A stretch of DNA of 9,617 nt, taken from contig CAMBJN010000042.1 of NCBI GenBank assembly GCA_945867755.1, positions 1-9,617 on the forward strand, written 5' to 3'. Shown here piece after piece: positions 1-6,788 of the stretch. A program made the translations under genes and the position numbers. The notes under the pieces were generated by a model. The model was not told the origin of the DNA, searched no databases, and worked only from the letters and a program-made list of their open reading frames with translations. Position 1 is the stretch's first letter. Each line of letters starts with the position of its first letter. Source of the DNA: Polynucleobacter meluiroseus (lineage in GTDB: Bacteria; Pseudomonadota; Gammaproteobacteria; Burkholderiales; Burkholderiaceae).

Positions 1-604
1 ACTTCGTGAGATTTCTGATACTGTGCCTAAGAAAATGATTGAGGAGGCTGAAGCTGCTATTGCGAATGAAGAATTAAGAGCCCCAGTCAGTGGAATAATC
101 TCCACAATGGGGATCGTTTCTGGTCAAGTTGTAGAGGCTCGCCAATTAATTTTTGAAGTTGTTAATCCAAAGAAACTTTTAATTGAAGCACTTGCTTATG
201 ACGCTGGACTGGTTAATGACATAGCTGGTGGAACAGTTACTGTTAATGACAAGACTATTCAACTTAAATATCTTGGTGGTGGTCAAGCTCTTCGTGAGCA
301 AGCATTGCCGATTATGTTCTCGGTTAGTAGCGAGGAAATTTCAGGGGTGCCAGTGGGGCAATCTCTAAGGGTATTGGTCAATACAAAAAATCAAGTAAAA
401 GGCTGGAAAATTTCTGCTTCTGCTCTGGTAAAAAATTCTTCAAATCAAAATATTATTTGGATAAAAAAATCACCAGAATTATTTGAGCCAAAGCCTGTCT
501 TGTATGAGCCTTTAGATGGAAAGCACTTGGTTGTTATCTCTGGAGTTTCGGATAAAGATCGAGTAGTGACTAAATCAACCACCTTACTTAATCAAATTCG
601 CTAG
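1..604 (+). CDS. RND efflux periplasmic adaptor (membrane fusion protein), 5'-truncated by the window edge
   Basis: C-terminal part of a HlyD/CzcB/CusB-type adaptor, which links an inner-membrane RND pump to an outer-membrane channel in the periplasm. The frame is open from base 2 with no stop before TAG at 602-604, so the gene begins outside the window and the GTG at 23 is not its start. The sequence RAPVSGIISTMGIVSGQVV is the second half of the lipoyl-like barrel-sandwich domain. It is followed by LIFEVVNPKKLLIEALAYDA, the usual entry into the beta-barrel, then a membrane-proximal region ending in VVISGVSDKDRVV. No metal-binding His or Met cluster is visible in the part present. The stop lies 9 bases before the RND permease start and the permease's ribosome binding site overlaps it, so the two are cotranscribed. 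Family assignment is firm; the transported metal cannot be read from this fragment. Confidence 0.9.
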   Translation, partial: LREISDTVPKKMIEEAEAAIANEELRAPVSGIISTMGIVSGQVVEARQLIFEVVNPKKLLIEALAYDAGLVNDIAGGTVTVNDKTIQLKYLGGGQALREQALPIMFSVSSEEISGVPVGQSLRVLVNTKNQVKGWKISASALVKNSSNQNIIWIKKSPELFEPKPVLYEPLDGKHLVVISGVSDKDRVVTKSTTLLNQIR

Positions 605-613
605 AGGCTGCTC

Positions 614-3600
614 ATGTTTACCTGGTTATTAAATTTCAGCCTTAAAAACAGAATTATTGTTCTACTTGTTAGTTTGATAATGGTTGTTTATGGCGCATTT
701 ACTCTAAAACAGTCATCGGTTGATGTCTTTCCAGACCTCAATAAGCCAACGGTCACAGTAATGACTGAGGCCGGCGGTATGGCCTCTGAGGAGGTGGAGC
801 AATTAATCACTTTCCCATTGGAAACGGTGATGAATGGATTGCCGGGGGTTGAATCAGTTAGATCTGTTTCAAGTGCTGGATTATCTTTCATCTATATCAC
901 TTTCGACTGGTCAACCAATATATATTTGGCGAGGCAGCTTGTCGGGGAGCGTCTTGGATCGATGGAAAGTGCTTTACCTACTGGGCTGGTCCCGCGTATG
1001 GGCCCAATTAGCTCAATCATGGGTGAAATCATGCAGATAGCTATACCTGTCGAGGAAGAAAAAATTTCTTCAATGCAGGTAAGGGAATATGCCGATTGGG
1101 TTTTAAGGCCAAGAATTATGGCTATTCCTGGCGTAGCTCAGGTTATTCCTATTGGCGGCCAAGTTCGACAATTTCAAGTTCAGCCTAATACTCGTTTAAT
1201 GGCTGAGCTAGGGATTTCATTGGAACAGCTAGAAAATGCGCTGCATGGACATTCATCTAATACTTCAGGTGGATTTATTGAATCAAATAATAAAGAATAC
1301 TTGATTCGAAATTTGGGTAGGACAACAAGCTTAGAAGACCTAAAGAATTTATCAGTTGCTGTAAAAAATAATCAATCAATCTTGCTTAGGCAGATAGCGG
1401 ATGTAACTTTTGCTCCTGCAGTAAAAAGGGGCGATGCTGGATACAAGGGTAAACCTGCTGTTATCTTGGGTATTCAAAAGCAGCCATCTGCAGATACAGT
1501 CTCCTTGACTAAAAATATTGAATCTGCATTATTTGAGCTAAAAGCTAGCCTACCTATCGGGATGGATGAGCCTCGAATCACTTTCCGGCAAGCGACATTT
1601 ATTGAGTCATCAATTAATACCCTAGAGGTCAAATTAATTGGAGCTTCATTTTTTGTTGCGGTAATTCTCTATTTCTTTCTAGGAACTCTTAGGCCAGTTC
1701 TTATATCGTTAACAGCAATACCCATCTCAATATTAATAACTGCTTTGGTCTTTAAGTATTTTGGGTTGTCGATTAATACTATGACATTGGGTGGTTTGGC
1801 CATTGCTATTGGCGGGCTTGTAGATGATGCGGTAGTTGATGTTGAAAACATTATTCGACGTTTAAGGTTGAACTCTGAAAAGCCTGAATCTGAACGTTTG
1901 AAACTGATAGATGTGGTTCGACTGGCATCTCTTGAGGTCCGGACAGGAATCATTTATGCAACTGGAATCATTATTTTGGTCTTTATTCCATTATTTGCAT
2001 TATCTGGTATTGAGGGGAAGCTCTTTACTCCCTTGGGAATTGCATTCATTGTTTCAACCTTAGCTTCATTGATCGTTTCCGTGTCCGTAACACCTGTGAT
2101 GAGTTATTACTTGTTGCCAGCAATGAAAAATTTAGGTCATGGTGACACAAAAGTTCTTCAGTGGCTAAAGACCAAATACGAGTTTCACCTAAATAGGTTT
2201 TTAGATGCTCCTAAAAAAGCAATTAGATTATCGCTAGTAGCTGTCTTTCTTTCAATTGTGGGGATTGGATTAATGCCAACCTCGTTTCTTCCTCCGTTTA
2301 ATGAAGGTACCTTATTAATAGGTATGAGATTAAACCCTGGCGCATCTTTGACTGAATCATCATTGATTGCTCAACAATCCGAACTTTTGGTTAGCCAGGT
2401 TCCTGAAGTTACATATGTTGGACGTAGAAGTGGGCGCGCTGAGCTTGATGAGCATGCAGAGGGAGTTCATGTCAGTGAGCTTGACGTTGGAATAAAGCCT
2501 TCAAAAGAGTTAACCAGATCAATGGTTGAAATTCAAAACGATATCAGAAGTCGGTTAGTCAATATTCCGGCAGCTATTGCGATAGGGCAACCAATTTCAC
2601 ACCGAATTGATCACATGTTGTCGGGTGTTCGCTCTCAAATAGCTATAAAGATCTTTGGGGATGACTTAGATGTTTTAAGGAGCCAAGCAAACACGTTGAG
2701 GGATAAGATTGCTGGAGTAGAAGGTCTTGCTGATTTAGAAATTGAAAAGCAAGTTCTGGCACCTCAATTCAAAATTAACATTAATTACAATTTGGCTTCG
2801 CAGTACGGGGTTTCAACAGCTCAATTAATGAAATCATTACAGTCCTTGATCGAGGGTGAAAATATTTCACAAGTTGTTGAGGGTAATAGAAGATTTGCCC
2901 TGGTCATGAAGTTGCCAGAATCTTCACGAAGCGTTGATGGTTTAGCAGGTATATTGATTGATACACCGAACGGAAAAATTCCTTTATCAAGAGTAGCCAC
3001 AATTGAGGATAGTGACGGGCCTAATCAAATAAGCCGTGATGATGGAAAGCGCCGTATCGTTATCTCTGCCAATGCATCTGGAAGGCCTCTTTCATCTGTT
3101 GTTGAAGATATTAGATCTTCTGTAAACGATATGAATTTGCCAACAGGATACTTTGTTACATTTGGCGGCCAATTTGTTGCTCAAGAGAAAGCATCACGTT
3201 TGATTGCACTGTTATCTATTGGCTCGCTATTGATGATGTTTGCAGTTCTATTTAGTAAATACCAATCTACAAAGCTATCGCTAATGATCATGTTTAATAT
3301 CCCTTTGGCTTTGATTGGGGGGGTGGTTGGTTTATGGTTATCAGGACAACCCTTGTCGATTGCGGCTTTAATCGGGTTTATTACCCTTGCAGGCGTTTCG
3401 GTAAGAAATGGAATTCTAAAAATTAGTCACTATCTGAATTTGATGAGATCTGAAGGCGAGAGCTTCACAAAAGAAATGATAGTACGAGGTTCCCTCGAGC
3501 GCTTATCTCCAGTTCTAATGACAGCTCTGGTAACGGCTTTTGCTCTTGCGCCATTGTTATTCGAAGCAGAGCGTCCAGGCACAGAGGTTTTACATCCCGT

Positions 3601-3736
3601 TGCGGTTGTTATTTTCTCGGGATTAATAAGTTCAACATTGTTAGATACTTTTTTGACCCCAGCGATATTTTGGTTGTACGGAAGAAGTGAAGTGGATAAG
3701 TTGAAGTTGAATTTAAATAAAGGAGAGGTTTACTAA
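614..3736 (+). CDS. Heavy-metal efflux RND permease, CzcA/CusA (HME) type
   Basis: Inner-membrane proton-driven pump that exports substrate through the adaptor and an outer-membrane channel. At 1040 residues it has normal HME-RND length. TM1 is about residues 12-31, a large periplasmic loop follows, and DVFPDLNKPTVTV near residue 37 is a family hallmark. TM4 holds GGLAIAIGGLVDDAVVDVEN (393-412), with acidic residues D404, D405, D409 and E411; D404 aligns with the proton-relay Asp of CusA and CzcA. The second periplasmic loop has HRID (663-666) and M668. By recalled alignment, of the three Met of the CusA Cu(I)/Ag(I) site only the M668 equivalent is seen. R931 in SVRNGIL sits where CusA has Glu939, and the TM11 Lys is absent, as in CzcA. 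The substrate is therefore not assignable; divalent cations are as likely as copper. ATG at 614 is preceded by AGAGG at 603-607. No frameshift is seen. Confidence 0.93.
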   Translation: MFTWLLNFSLKNRIIVLLVSLIMVVYGAFTLKQSSVDVFPDLNKPTVTVMTEAGGMASEEVEQLITFPLETVMNGLPGVESVRSVSSAGLSFIYITFDWSTNIYLARQLVGERLGSMESALPTGLVPRMGPISSIMGEIMQIAIPVEEEKISSMQVREYADWVLRPRIMAIPGVAQVIPIGGQVRQFQVQPNTRLMAELGISLEQLENALHGHSSNTSGGFIESNNKEYLIRNLGRTTSLEDLKNLSVAVKNNQSILLRQIADVTFAPAVKRGDAGYKGKPAVILGIQKQPSADTVSLTKNIESALFELKASLPIGMDEPRITFRQATFIESSINTLEVKLIGASFFVAVILYFFLGTLRPVLISLTAIPISILITALVFKYFGLSINTMTLGGLAIAIGGLVDDAVVDVENIIRRLRLNSEKPESERLKLIDVVRLASLEVRTGIIYATGIIILVFIPLFALSGIEGKLFTPLGIAFIVSTLASLIVSVSVTPVMSYYLLPAMKNLGHGDTKVLQWLKTKYEFHLNRFLDAPKKAIRLSLVAVFLSIVGIGLMPTSFLPPFNEGTLLIGMRLNPGASLTESSLIAQQSELLVSQVPEVTYVGRRSGRAELDEHAEGVHVSELDVGIKPSKELTRSMVEIQNDIRSRLVNIPAAIAIGQPISHRIDHMLSGVRSQIAIKIFGDDLDVLRSQANTLRDKIAGVEGLADLEIEKQVLAPQFKININYNLASQYGVSTAQLMKSLQSLIEGENISQVVEGNRRFALVMKLPESSRSVDGLAGILIDTPNGKIPLSRVATIEDSDGPNQISRDDGKRRIVISANASGRPLSSVVEDIRSSVNDMNLPTGYFVTFGGQFVAQEKASRLIALLSIGSLLMMFAVLFSKYQSTKLSLMIMFNIPLALIGGVVGLWLSGQPLSIAALIGFITLAGVSVRNGILKISHYLNLMRSEGESFTKEMIVRGSLERLSPVLMTALVTAFALAPLLFEAERPGTEVLHPVAVVIFSGLISSTLLDTFLTPAIFWLYGRSEVDKLKLNLNKGEVY
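3721..3728 (+). promoter_or_regulatory. Ribosome binding site of the small periplasmic protein gene
   Basis: AGGAGAGG lies 10 bases before ATG 3739, inside the last codons of the permease gene. This strong site supports real translation of the small gene and fixes its start. Confidence 0.7.
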
Positions 3737-3738
3737 TC

Positions 3739-4110
3739 ATGAAATTAATTAAACTGTTAATGGGCTTGTTTTTGTGCGTGTCATCTGCAGCCTTTGCGGC
3801 TAAGAATCACGATGTCAATCCTATGCAAGGCGGCAAAGTAACTACTACAAAAGATATAGACATCGAATTTGTCTTAAAAAAAGAAGATATGAAGGTCTTT
3901 TTGCGGGATCATGGCAAGCCGGTAGATATAAAAGGTGGGACTGCTAAGGTTACCTTATTAAAAAGCGGAGCTAGCAAAGAGTATGAGTTGAAAAATGCAT
4001 CAGATTATTTTCAATATTCAGGTGATCTTGGAGTGGTTGCTGGCACAAAAGCAATAGTTGTGGTGAGAATTAAGGAAAAGGTATTTTCAGTTAGATACGC
4101 ATTCGATTGA
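3739..4110 (+). CDS. Small exported protein of a metal-efflux operon, function unknown
   Basis: 123 residues. Residues 1-20 are a classical Sec signal peptide: basic MKLIK, hydrophobic core LLMGLFLCV, then AFA before the predicted cut between A20 and A21. Cys13 lies in the core without a lipobox, so the protein is predicted soluble in the periplasm. The mature part is beta-rich and has no recognised enzyme motif; notable is KVFLRDHGKPVDIKGGTAKV near residues 53-72. From memory, small proteins with a DHGKPVD-like segment recur beside czc-type genes in Burkholderiales and lack an assigned function. It starts 2 bases after the permease stop with a strong ribosome binding site, and a terminator follows, so it is the last gene of the efflux operon. 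A metal-chaperone or pump-accessory role is inferred only from position. No Cys or His cluster is visible: the mature chain has only H24 and H58 and no Cys. Confidence 0.8.
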   Translation: MKLIKLLMGLFLCVSSAAFAAKNHDVNPMQGGKVTTTKDIDIEFVLKKEDMKVFLRDHGKPVDIKGGTAKVTLLKSGASKEYELKNASDYFQYSGDLGVVAGTKAIVVVRIKEKVFSVRYAFD

Positions 4111-4126
4111 GTTGTTGCTTATAAAT

Positions 4127-4167
4127 AAACTTGCTGTAAAGTCTTAAAACCTTTACAGCAAGTTTTC
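4127..4167 (+). terminator. Rho-independent terminator of the efflux operon
   Basis: A perfect 15-bp inverted repeat, AAACTTGCTGTAAAG (4127-4141) and CTTTACAGCAAGTTT (4151-4165), encloses a 9-base loop. The right arm ends in a short T run (TTTTC). It starts 16 bases after the last gene's stop. The stem is strong but the T run is short. The symmetric A run on the left could allow some activity in the opposite direction. Confidence 0.85.
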
Positions 4168-4328
4168 ATCTGATGTCATGGTTGCTAATTGTGTCAGTTT
4201 TGAGTAATAAAAAACGGGGTTTGGGATAGATATTTTATTTTAGTTGGCTAGCGGCTGACCTTATCAACAGCAATAAAAGGTTGATCTCCCGACCATCTTT
4301 CTTAATGCCTGAGTCTCTTTTTTACCTC
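4168..4328. other. Upstream part of the 305-base gap between the efflux operon and eptA
   Basis: No credible gene is seen: the only short + strand frame with an ATG is 9 codons (4179-4208) and has no ribosome binding site. The stretch is AT-rich (for example ATATTTTATTTTAG near 4229-4242) and could hold distal promoter elements, but none can be named. The regulatory repeats close to eptA are listed separately. Confidence 0.5.
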
Positions 4329-4369
4329 CTTAAAGCATATTTAATCCGCCCCTTAATCTGGCGTTAATC
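4329..4369 (+). promoter_or_regulatory. Tandem TTAA half-sites, PmrA-box-like operator of eptA
   Basis: TTAA occurs at 4330, 4341, 4353 and 4364, that is at steps of 11, 12 and 11 bases, about one helical turn each. The last three are full TTAATC copies and the first is CTTAAAG. The proximal pair reads CTTAAT-CTGGC-GTTAAT (4352-4368), matching the PmrA-box layout of two YTTAA-type half-sites with a 5-base spacer. Tandem half-sites at this spacing are typical of OmpR-family response regulators. PmrA controls eptA/pmrC in enterobacteria; that the same holds here is inferred from spacing and position, since no regulator gene is in the window. Confidence 0.6.
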
Positions 4370-4370
4370 T

Positions 4371-4399
4371 AAGTGGAATAGAGTCAGAAATTCTATTCT
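4371..4399 (+). promoter_or_regulatory. Possible eptA core promoter with overlapping inverted repeat
   Basis: TATTCT at 4394-4399 is a plausible -10, with a poor -35 (AAGTGG, 4371-4376) 17 bases upstream and directly after the tandem half-sites. A poor -35 adjoining an activator site is typical of an activator-dependent promoter. A perfect 7-bp inverted repeat, GAATAGA (4376-4382) and TCTATTC (4392-4398), covers the spacer and -10. The transcription start would lie near 4406, leaving a very short leader before ATG 4416. Confidence 0.35.
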
Positions 4400-4415
4400 G
4401 AGAAAAAGTTCATAA

Positions 4416-6026
4416 ATGCTTAAATTTTCATGGTCTAAAAGCGTATTTTTGGTTATTGCGTCGGCTATTTTTATAACCATCTTCGCCAATTTCACGATGT
4501 TTACCAAAGCTAACGCATGGTTAGTGAGCTCAAGCACGAGTCAACTTTATATGGTGGTCTTGGTGCTGTATCAATTTTTGTTGTTATTGTTTTTGATGTC
4601 TTTGCTGACAATGCACAAATGGTACAAACATGTGTTGGTTATCTTTTATTTATTAGCTGCTTTTTCTGCGTATTTCGCCGATAGCTATGGGGTGATCATC
4701 GATAAAGACATGCTCATCAATGCAGCAGAAACCAATGTTACTGAAGCCATAGGGTTGTTATCTTGGCGCGCTTTAATTTACTTCGCTGCTCTGTTCGCAG
4801 TCCCAGTATTTTTTCTTTATAAAATTAAAGTCACACCGCAATCAGCGATTAAGCGCATTTTTTATCATTCGGCGCTGGCCATACTTGCTTTAGTGGCTAT
4901 AGCAGTCACATTCTTTGCTAGCAGTGCTTTTTCAGCTTCATTTTTTCGTGAACAAAAGCAAATACGTGTTTATTCAAGTCCTTTGAGTGCGCTGTATGCG
5001 ACCTATCAAATAGCAAACCGCACTATTTTTAGTGGAACCCAGTCATTTACCAAGATTGGCGAAGATGCCGTGATTCATCCCCCATCTAGCGATCGAGAAC
5101 TGATCATATTGGTGGTCGGTGAGACTGCGCGAAGTGATCGATTTTCTCTGAATGGGTACAGTAGGAACACAAATCCATTGCTCAGCAAAGAGAACGTTGT
5201 TAGCTTTACCGATGTGGCATCTTGCGGCACAAGTACTGCTATATCAGTGCCTTGTATGTTCTCAATAGAGGGCAGAGATAAGTTTGATTTATCTAGGTTC
5301 AAGCACAAAGAAAACCTACTGGATGTGATTGGTAAAACGGGGATCAGTGTTTTGTGGCGAGACAATAATTCAAGCTCTAAGGGTGTCGCCGATCGATTTG
5401 CTTACGAGGATTTTACGACCCCTAAAAATAACCCTGTTTGCGATCCAGAGTGCCGTGATATTGGTATGCTTAAAGGTTTGGATGAGCATATCAGCAAGCA
5501 GAAGAAAGGTGACATCGTCATTGTCTTGCACCAGATGGGAAGTCATGGCCCTTCGTATCATGAGAGAGTTCCAGAATCTTTTCAAAAATTCAAGCCGGTA
5601 TGTAAAACCAACCAGCTAGATAAATGCACCAATGAAGAAATCAGTAATGCTTATGACAACACCATTTTGTATACCGACTACTTCTTAAGTGAAGTTATTA
5701 AATTTCTAAAAAAGTATGACAGTCGTTTTGAAACGTCGATGTTTTACGTGAGTGACCATGGTGAATCCTTGGGAGAGTCCGGGATGTATTTGCATGGCAT
5801 GCCTTATTCTCTATCACCTAAGGGCGTAACAAACGTGCCTTTGGTCTTATGGTTTGGTAAAGAGCTTATTAAGACTCAAAATTTAGATATGGATTTACTC
5901 AGACGCCAGCGTAACAAAGCAATCTCTCACGACGAAGTTTTTCATACCGTTTTGGGTGTTCTTGAGATTCAAACTGATATTTATAAAAAAGAAAAAGATC
6001 TTCAGTTTCTAGGGATTAAGAAATAA
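4416..6026 (+). CDS. eptA: Lipid A phosphoethanolamine transferase (EptA/PmrC/MCR family)
   Basis: Inner-membrane enzyme that transfers phosphoethanolamine from phosphatidylethanolamine to lipid A, lowering surface charge and cationic peptide binding; diacylglycerol is the by-product. 536 residues is normal. Five membrane segments are seen at about 8-30, 44-65, 69-90, 118-136 and 150-175, then the periplasmic alkaline-phosphatase-fold domain from about 225. Catalytic residues are all recognisable: E236 in GETARSDRF, nucleophile T274 in CGTSTAISVPC, K322, H372 and H377 in LHQMGSHGP, D447 and H448 in SDHGES, and H460. Their spacing matches MCR-1 (recalled). Cysteine pairs C270/C280, C342/C346 and C396/C404 match the family disulfides. 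ATG 4416 has only a weak purine-rich site (GAGAAAAAG), but the N-terminus starts properly at TM1. The gene is followed by dgkA after 11 bases. The TTAA array suggests response-regulator control. Confidence 0.95.
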   Translation: MLKFSWSKSVFLVIASAIFITIFANFTMFTKANAWLVSSSTSQLYMVVLVLYQFLLLLFLMSLLTMHKWYKHVLVIFYLLAAFSAYFADSYGVIIDKDMLINAAETNVTEAIGLLSWRALIYFAALFAVPVFFLYKIKVTPQSAIKRIFYHSALAILALVAIAVTFFASSAFSASFFREQKQIRVYSSPLSALYATYQIANRTIFSGTQSFTKIGEDAVIHPPSSDRELIILVVGETARSDRFSLNGYSRNTNPLLSKENVVSFTDVASCGTSTAISVPCMFSIEGRDKFDLSRFKHKENLLDVIGKTGISVLWRDNNSSSKGVADRFAYEDFTTPKNNPVCDPECRDIGMLKGLDEHISKQKKGDIVIVLHQMGSHGPSYHERVPESFQKFKPVCKTNQLDKCTNEEISNAYDNTILYTDYFLSEVIKFLKKYDSRFETSMFYVSDHGESLGESGMYLHGMPYSLSPKGVTNVPLVLWFGKELIKTQNLDMDLLRRQRNKAISHDEVFHTVLGVLEIQTDIYKKEKDLQFLGIKK

Positions 6027-6037
6027 AAGGCTGACTT

Positions 6038-6400
6038 ATGATGAAAAAACTTATTACTCGCCGCATCTTAAAAACATCCCAATACTCAGTTCAGGGGCTA
6101 TTGTCTGCGTGGAAATCTGAGGAGGCATTTCGTGTTGAGGTGATTTTGATGTTGGTGCTGCTGCCAGCAGCATTCTTTGTTGGAAAGTCAGCACTTGAAA
6201 TCTGCCTTCTTGTGATGAGTCTTTTCATCGTTTTGATTGTGGAGTTATTGAACACTGGGCTTGAAAAAGCAATCGACCGAATCTCAATGGAAGTTAATGA
6301 TATTTCAGGATTTGTGAAGGATGTCGGCAGCGCAGCTGTTGCCATATCAATCATTCAAGCTCTGATTGTTTGGGCTGTTATTTATTTTACCAATCGATAA
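6038..6400 (+). CDS. dgkA: Diacylglycerol kinase, small integral membrane type
   Basis: Phosphorylates diacylglycerol to phosphatidic acid with ATP at the inner membrane. 120 residues and three membrane helices (about 32-50, 52-70 and 98-117) match prokaryotic DgkA, which works as a homotrimer. The signature is complete: E69, N72, E76 and D80 in VELLNTGLEKAIDR, and K94-D95 in GFVKDVGSAAV; E69, N72, E76 and K94 correspond to active-site residues of E. coli DgkA. An amphipathic N-terminal helix (KTSQYSVQGLLSAWKSEEAF) precedes TM1. It starts 11 bases after the eptA stop, with AAAAGG at 6026-6031 as ribosome binding site. ATG ATG at 6038/6041 leaves the exact start open by one codon. Its likely job here is to recycle the diacylglycerol released by EptA. 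No clear terminator follows. Confidence 0.95.
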   Translation: MMKKLITRRILKTSQYSVQGLLSAWKSEEAFRVEVILMLVLLPAAFFVGKSALEICLLVMSLFIVLIVELLNTGLEKAIDRISMEVNDISGFVKDVGSAAVAISIIQALIVWAVIYFTNR

Positions 6401-6522
6401 TTTAAGATTGCAGATTAAAATTAATTAATGAGCTACCTCAAGTCAAAGGATTTATATTTGTTCGGAAATGGCATCCGCCGCACATGTTTGTTTTGCAAGG
6501 GTTTCATAGCTGTGAGCTCTGC

Positions 6523-6544
6523 GTTACCAAAGTTTGTTACCAAA
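6523..6544 (+). repeat. Direct repeat GTTACCAAA x2
   Basis: GTTACCAAA occurs at 6523-6531 and 6536-6544, a 13-bp period, separated by GTTT. The second copy sits in TTTGTTACCAAA, a near palindrome with TTTG/CAAA arms. Short tandem sites of this kind are compatible with tyrosine-recombinase core or arm sites, but nothing in the window proves that. Confidence 0.55.
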
Positions 6545-6643
6545 AACGTCAACCATCTGCGCTCAACATACCCCAGCTAGTTTGGTGCTGTGTTGTCTTG
6601 GAAATGTGAGGGGGGTAGGGCTTCTCTTTTTGGGAGATGACGA

Positions 6644-6686
6644 CCCCACCCACCGGGTACCCCCCAATTTTAAAAATGGGTCCCCC
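6644..6686. repeat. C/G-rich tract with near-perfect dyad symmetry
   Basis: CCCAATTTT (6663-6671) and AAAAATGGG (6672-6680) form an 18-bp palindrome with one mismatch, centred on TTTTAAAA. It is flanked by C runs at 6660-6665 and 6682-6686 and by the palindrome GGGTACCC (6655-6662). On the - strand the region gives G runs of 5, 6, 3 and 4. It could be a protein-binding dyad, an attachment-site component or part of a bidirectional terminator; there is no loop or T run of the classical terminator form. Confidence 0.4.
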
Positions 6687-6726
6687 ACTTCCACTATGCA
6701 CACTAATCTGCACAAGCAATGAGTAA

Positions 6727-6788
6727 TTTTTAAAAACAATGTCACATTTTTGACTTTGGTTTGGGTAAAGTTTTTAAAACAATTTCAC
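6727..6788 (+). repeat. Imperfect direct repeat across the end of the Cys/His gene
   Basis: TTTTTAAAAACAATGTCAC (6727-6745) and TTTTTAAAACAATTTCAC (6771-6788) differ by one deleted A and one substitution. The first copy spans the stop codon of the leftward gene and the second lies in its last codons. It may be a small local duplication; AT-rich sequence makes chance more likely than for a mixed-composition repeat. Confidence 0.5.

Larger units (their letters stand above)
6401..6741. other. Non-coding junction between chromosomal genes and an accessory element
   Basis: 341 bases between convergent dgkA (+) and the Cys/His gene (-). Two overlapping frames of about 60 codons occur on opposite strands but have no family resemblance or ribosome binding site. 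The left third is AT-rich. The middle has a 9-bp direct repeat, and the right has an unusually C/G-rich tract (about 6609-6690) with a dyad, all listed separately. No tRNA or integrase is visible. The change from housekeeping genes to phage-like genes across this stretch suggests an integration boundary, by inference only. Confidence 0.5.

Noticed and set aside
23..25. GTG as start of the adaptor gene
   Set aside because: The frame is open to the window edge and the peptide begins inside a barrel-sandwich domain, so this is an internal Val of a truncated gene.
5075..5365. Antisense frame of 96 codons inside eptA
   Set aside because: It lies wholly over the catalytic domain of eptA; no ribosome binding site or recognisable protein features.
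6644..6686. Classical terminator or firm G-quadruplex in the C/G-rich tract
   Set aside because: The dyad has no loop or following T run, and the G runs on the - strand are separated by long, partly self-complementary loops.
6534..6745. Two overlapping short frames on opposite strands in the junction
   Set aside because: No ribosome binding site, low-complexity peptides from C/G runs, and one overlaps the end of the Cys/His gene.
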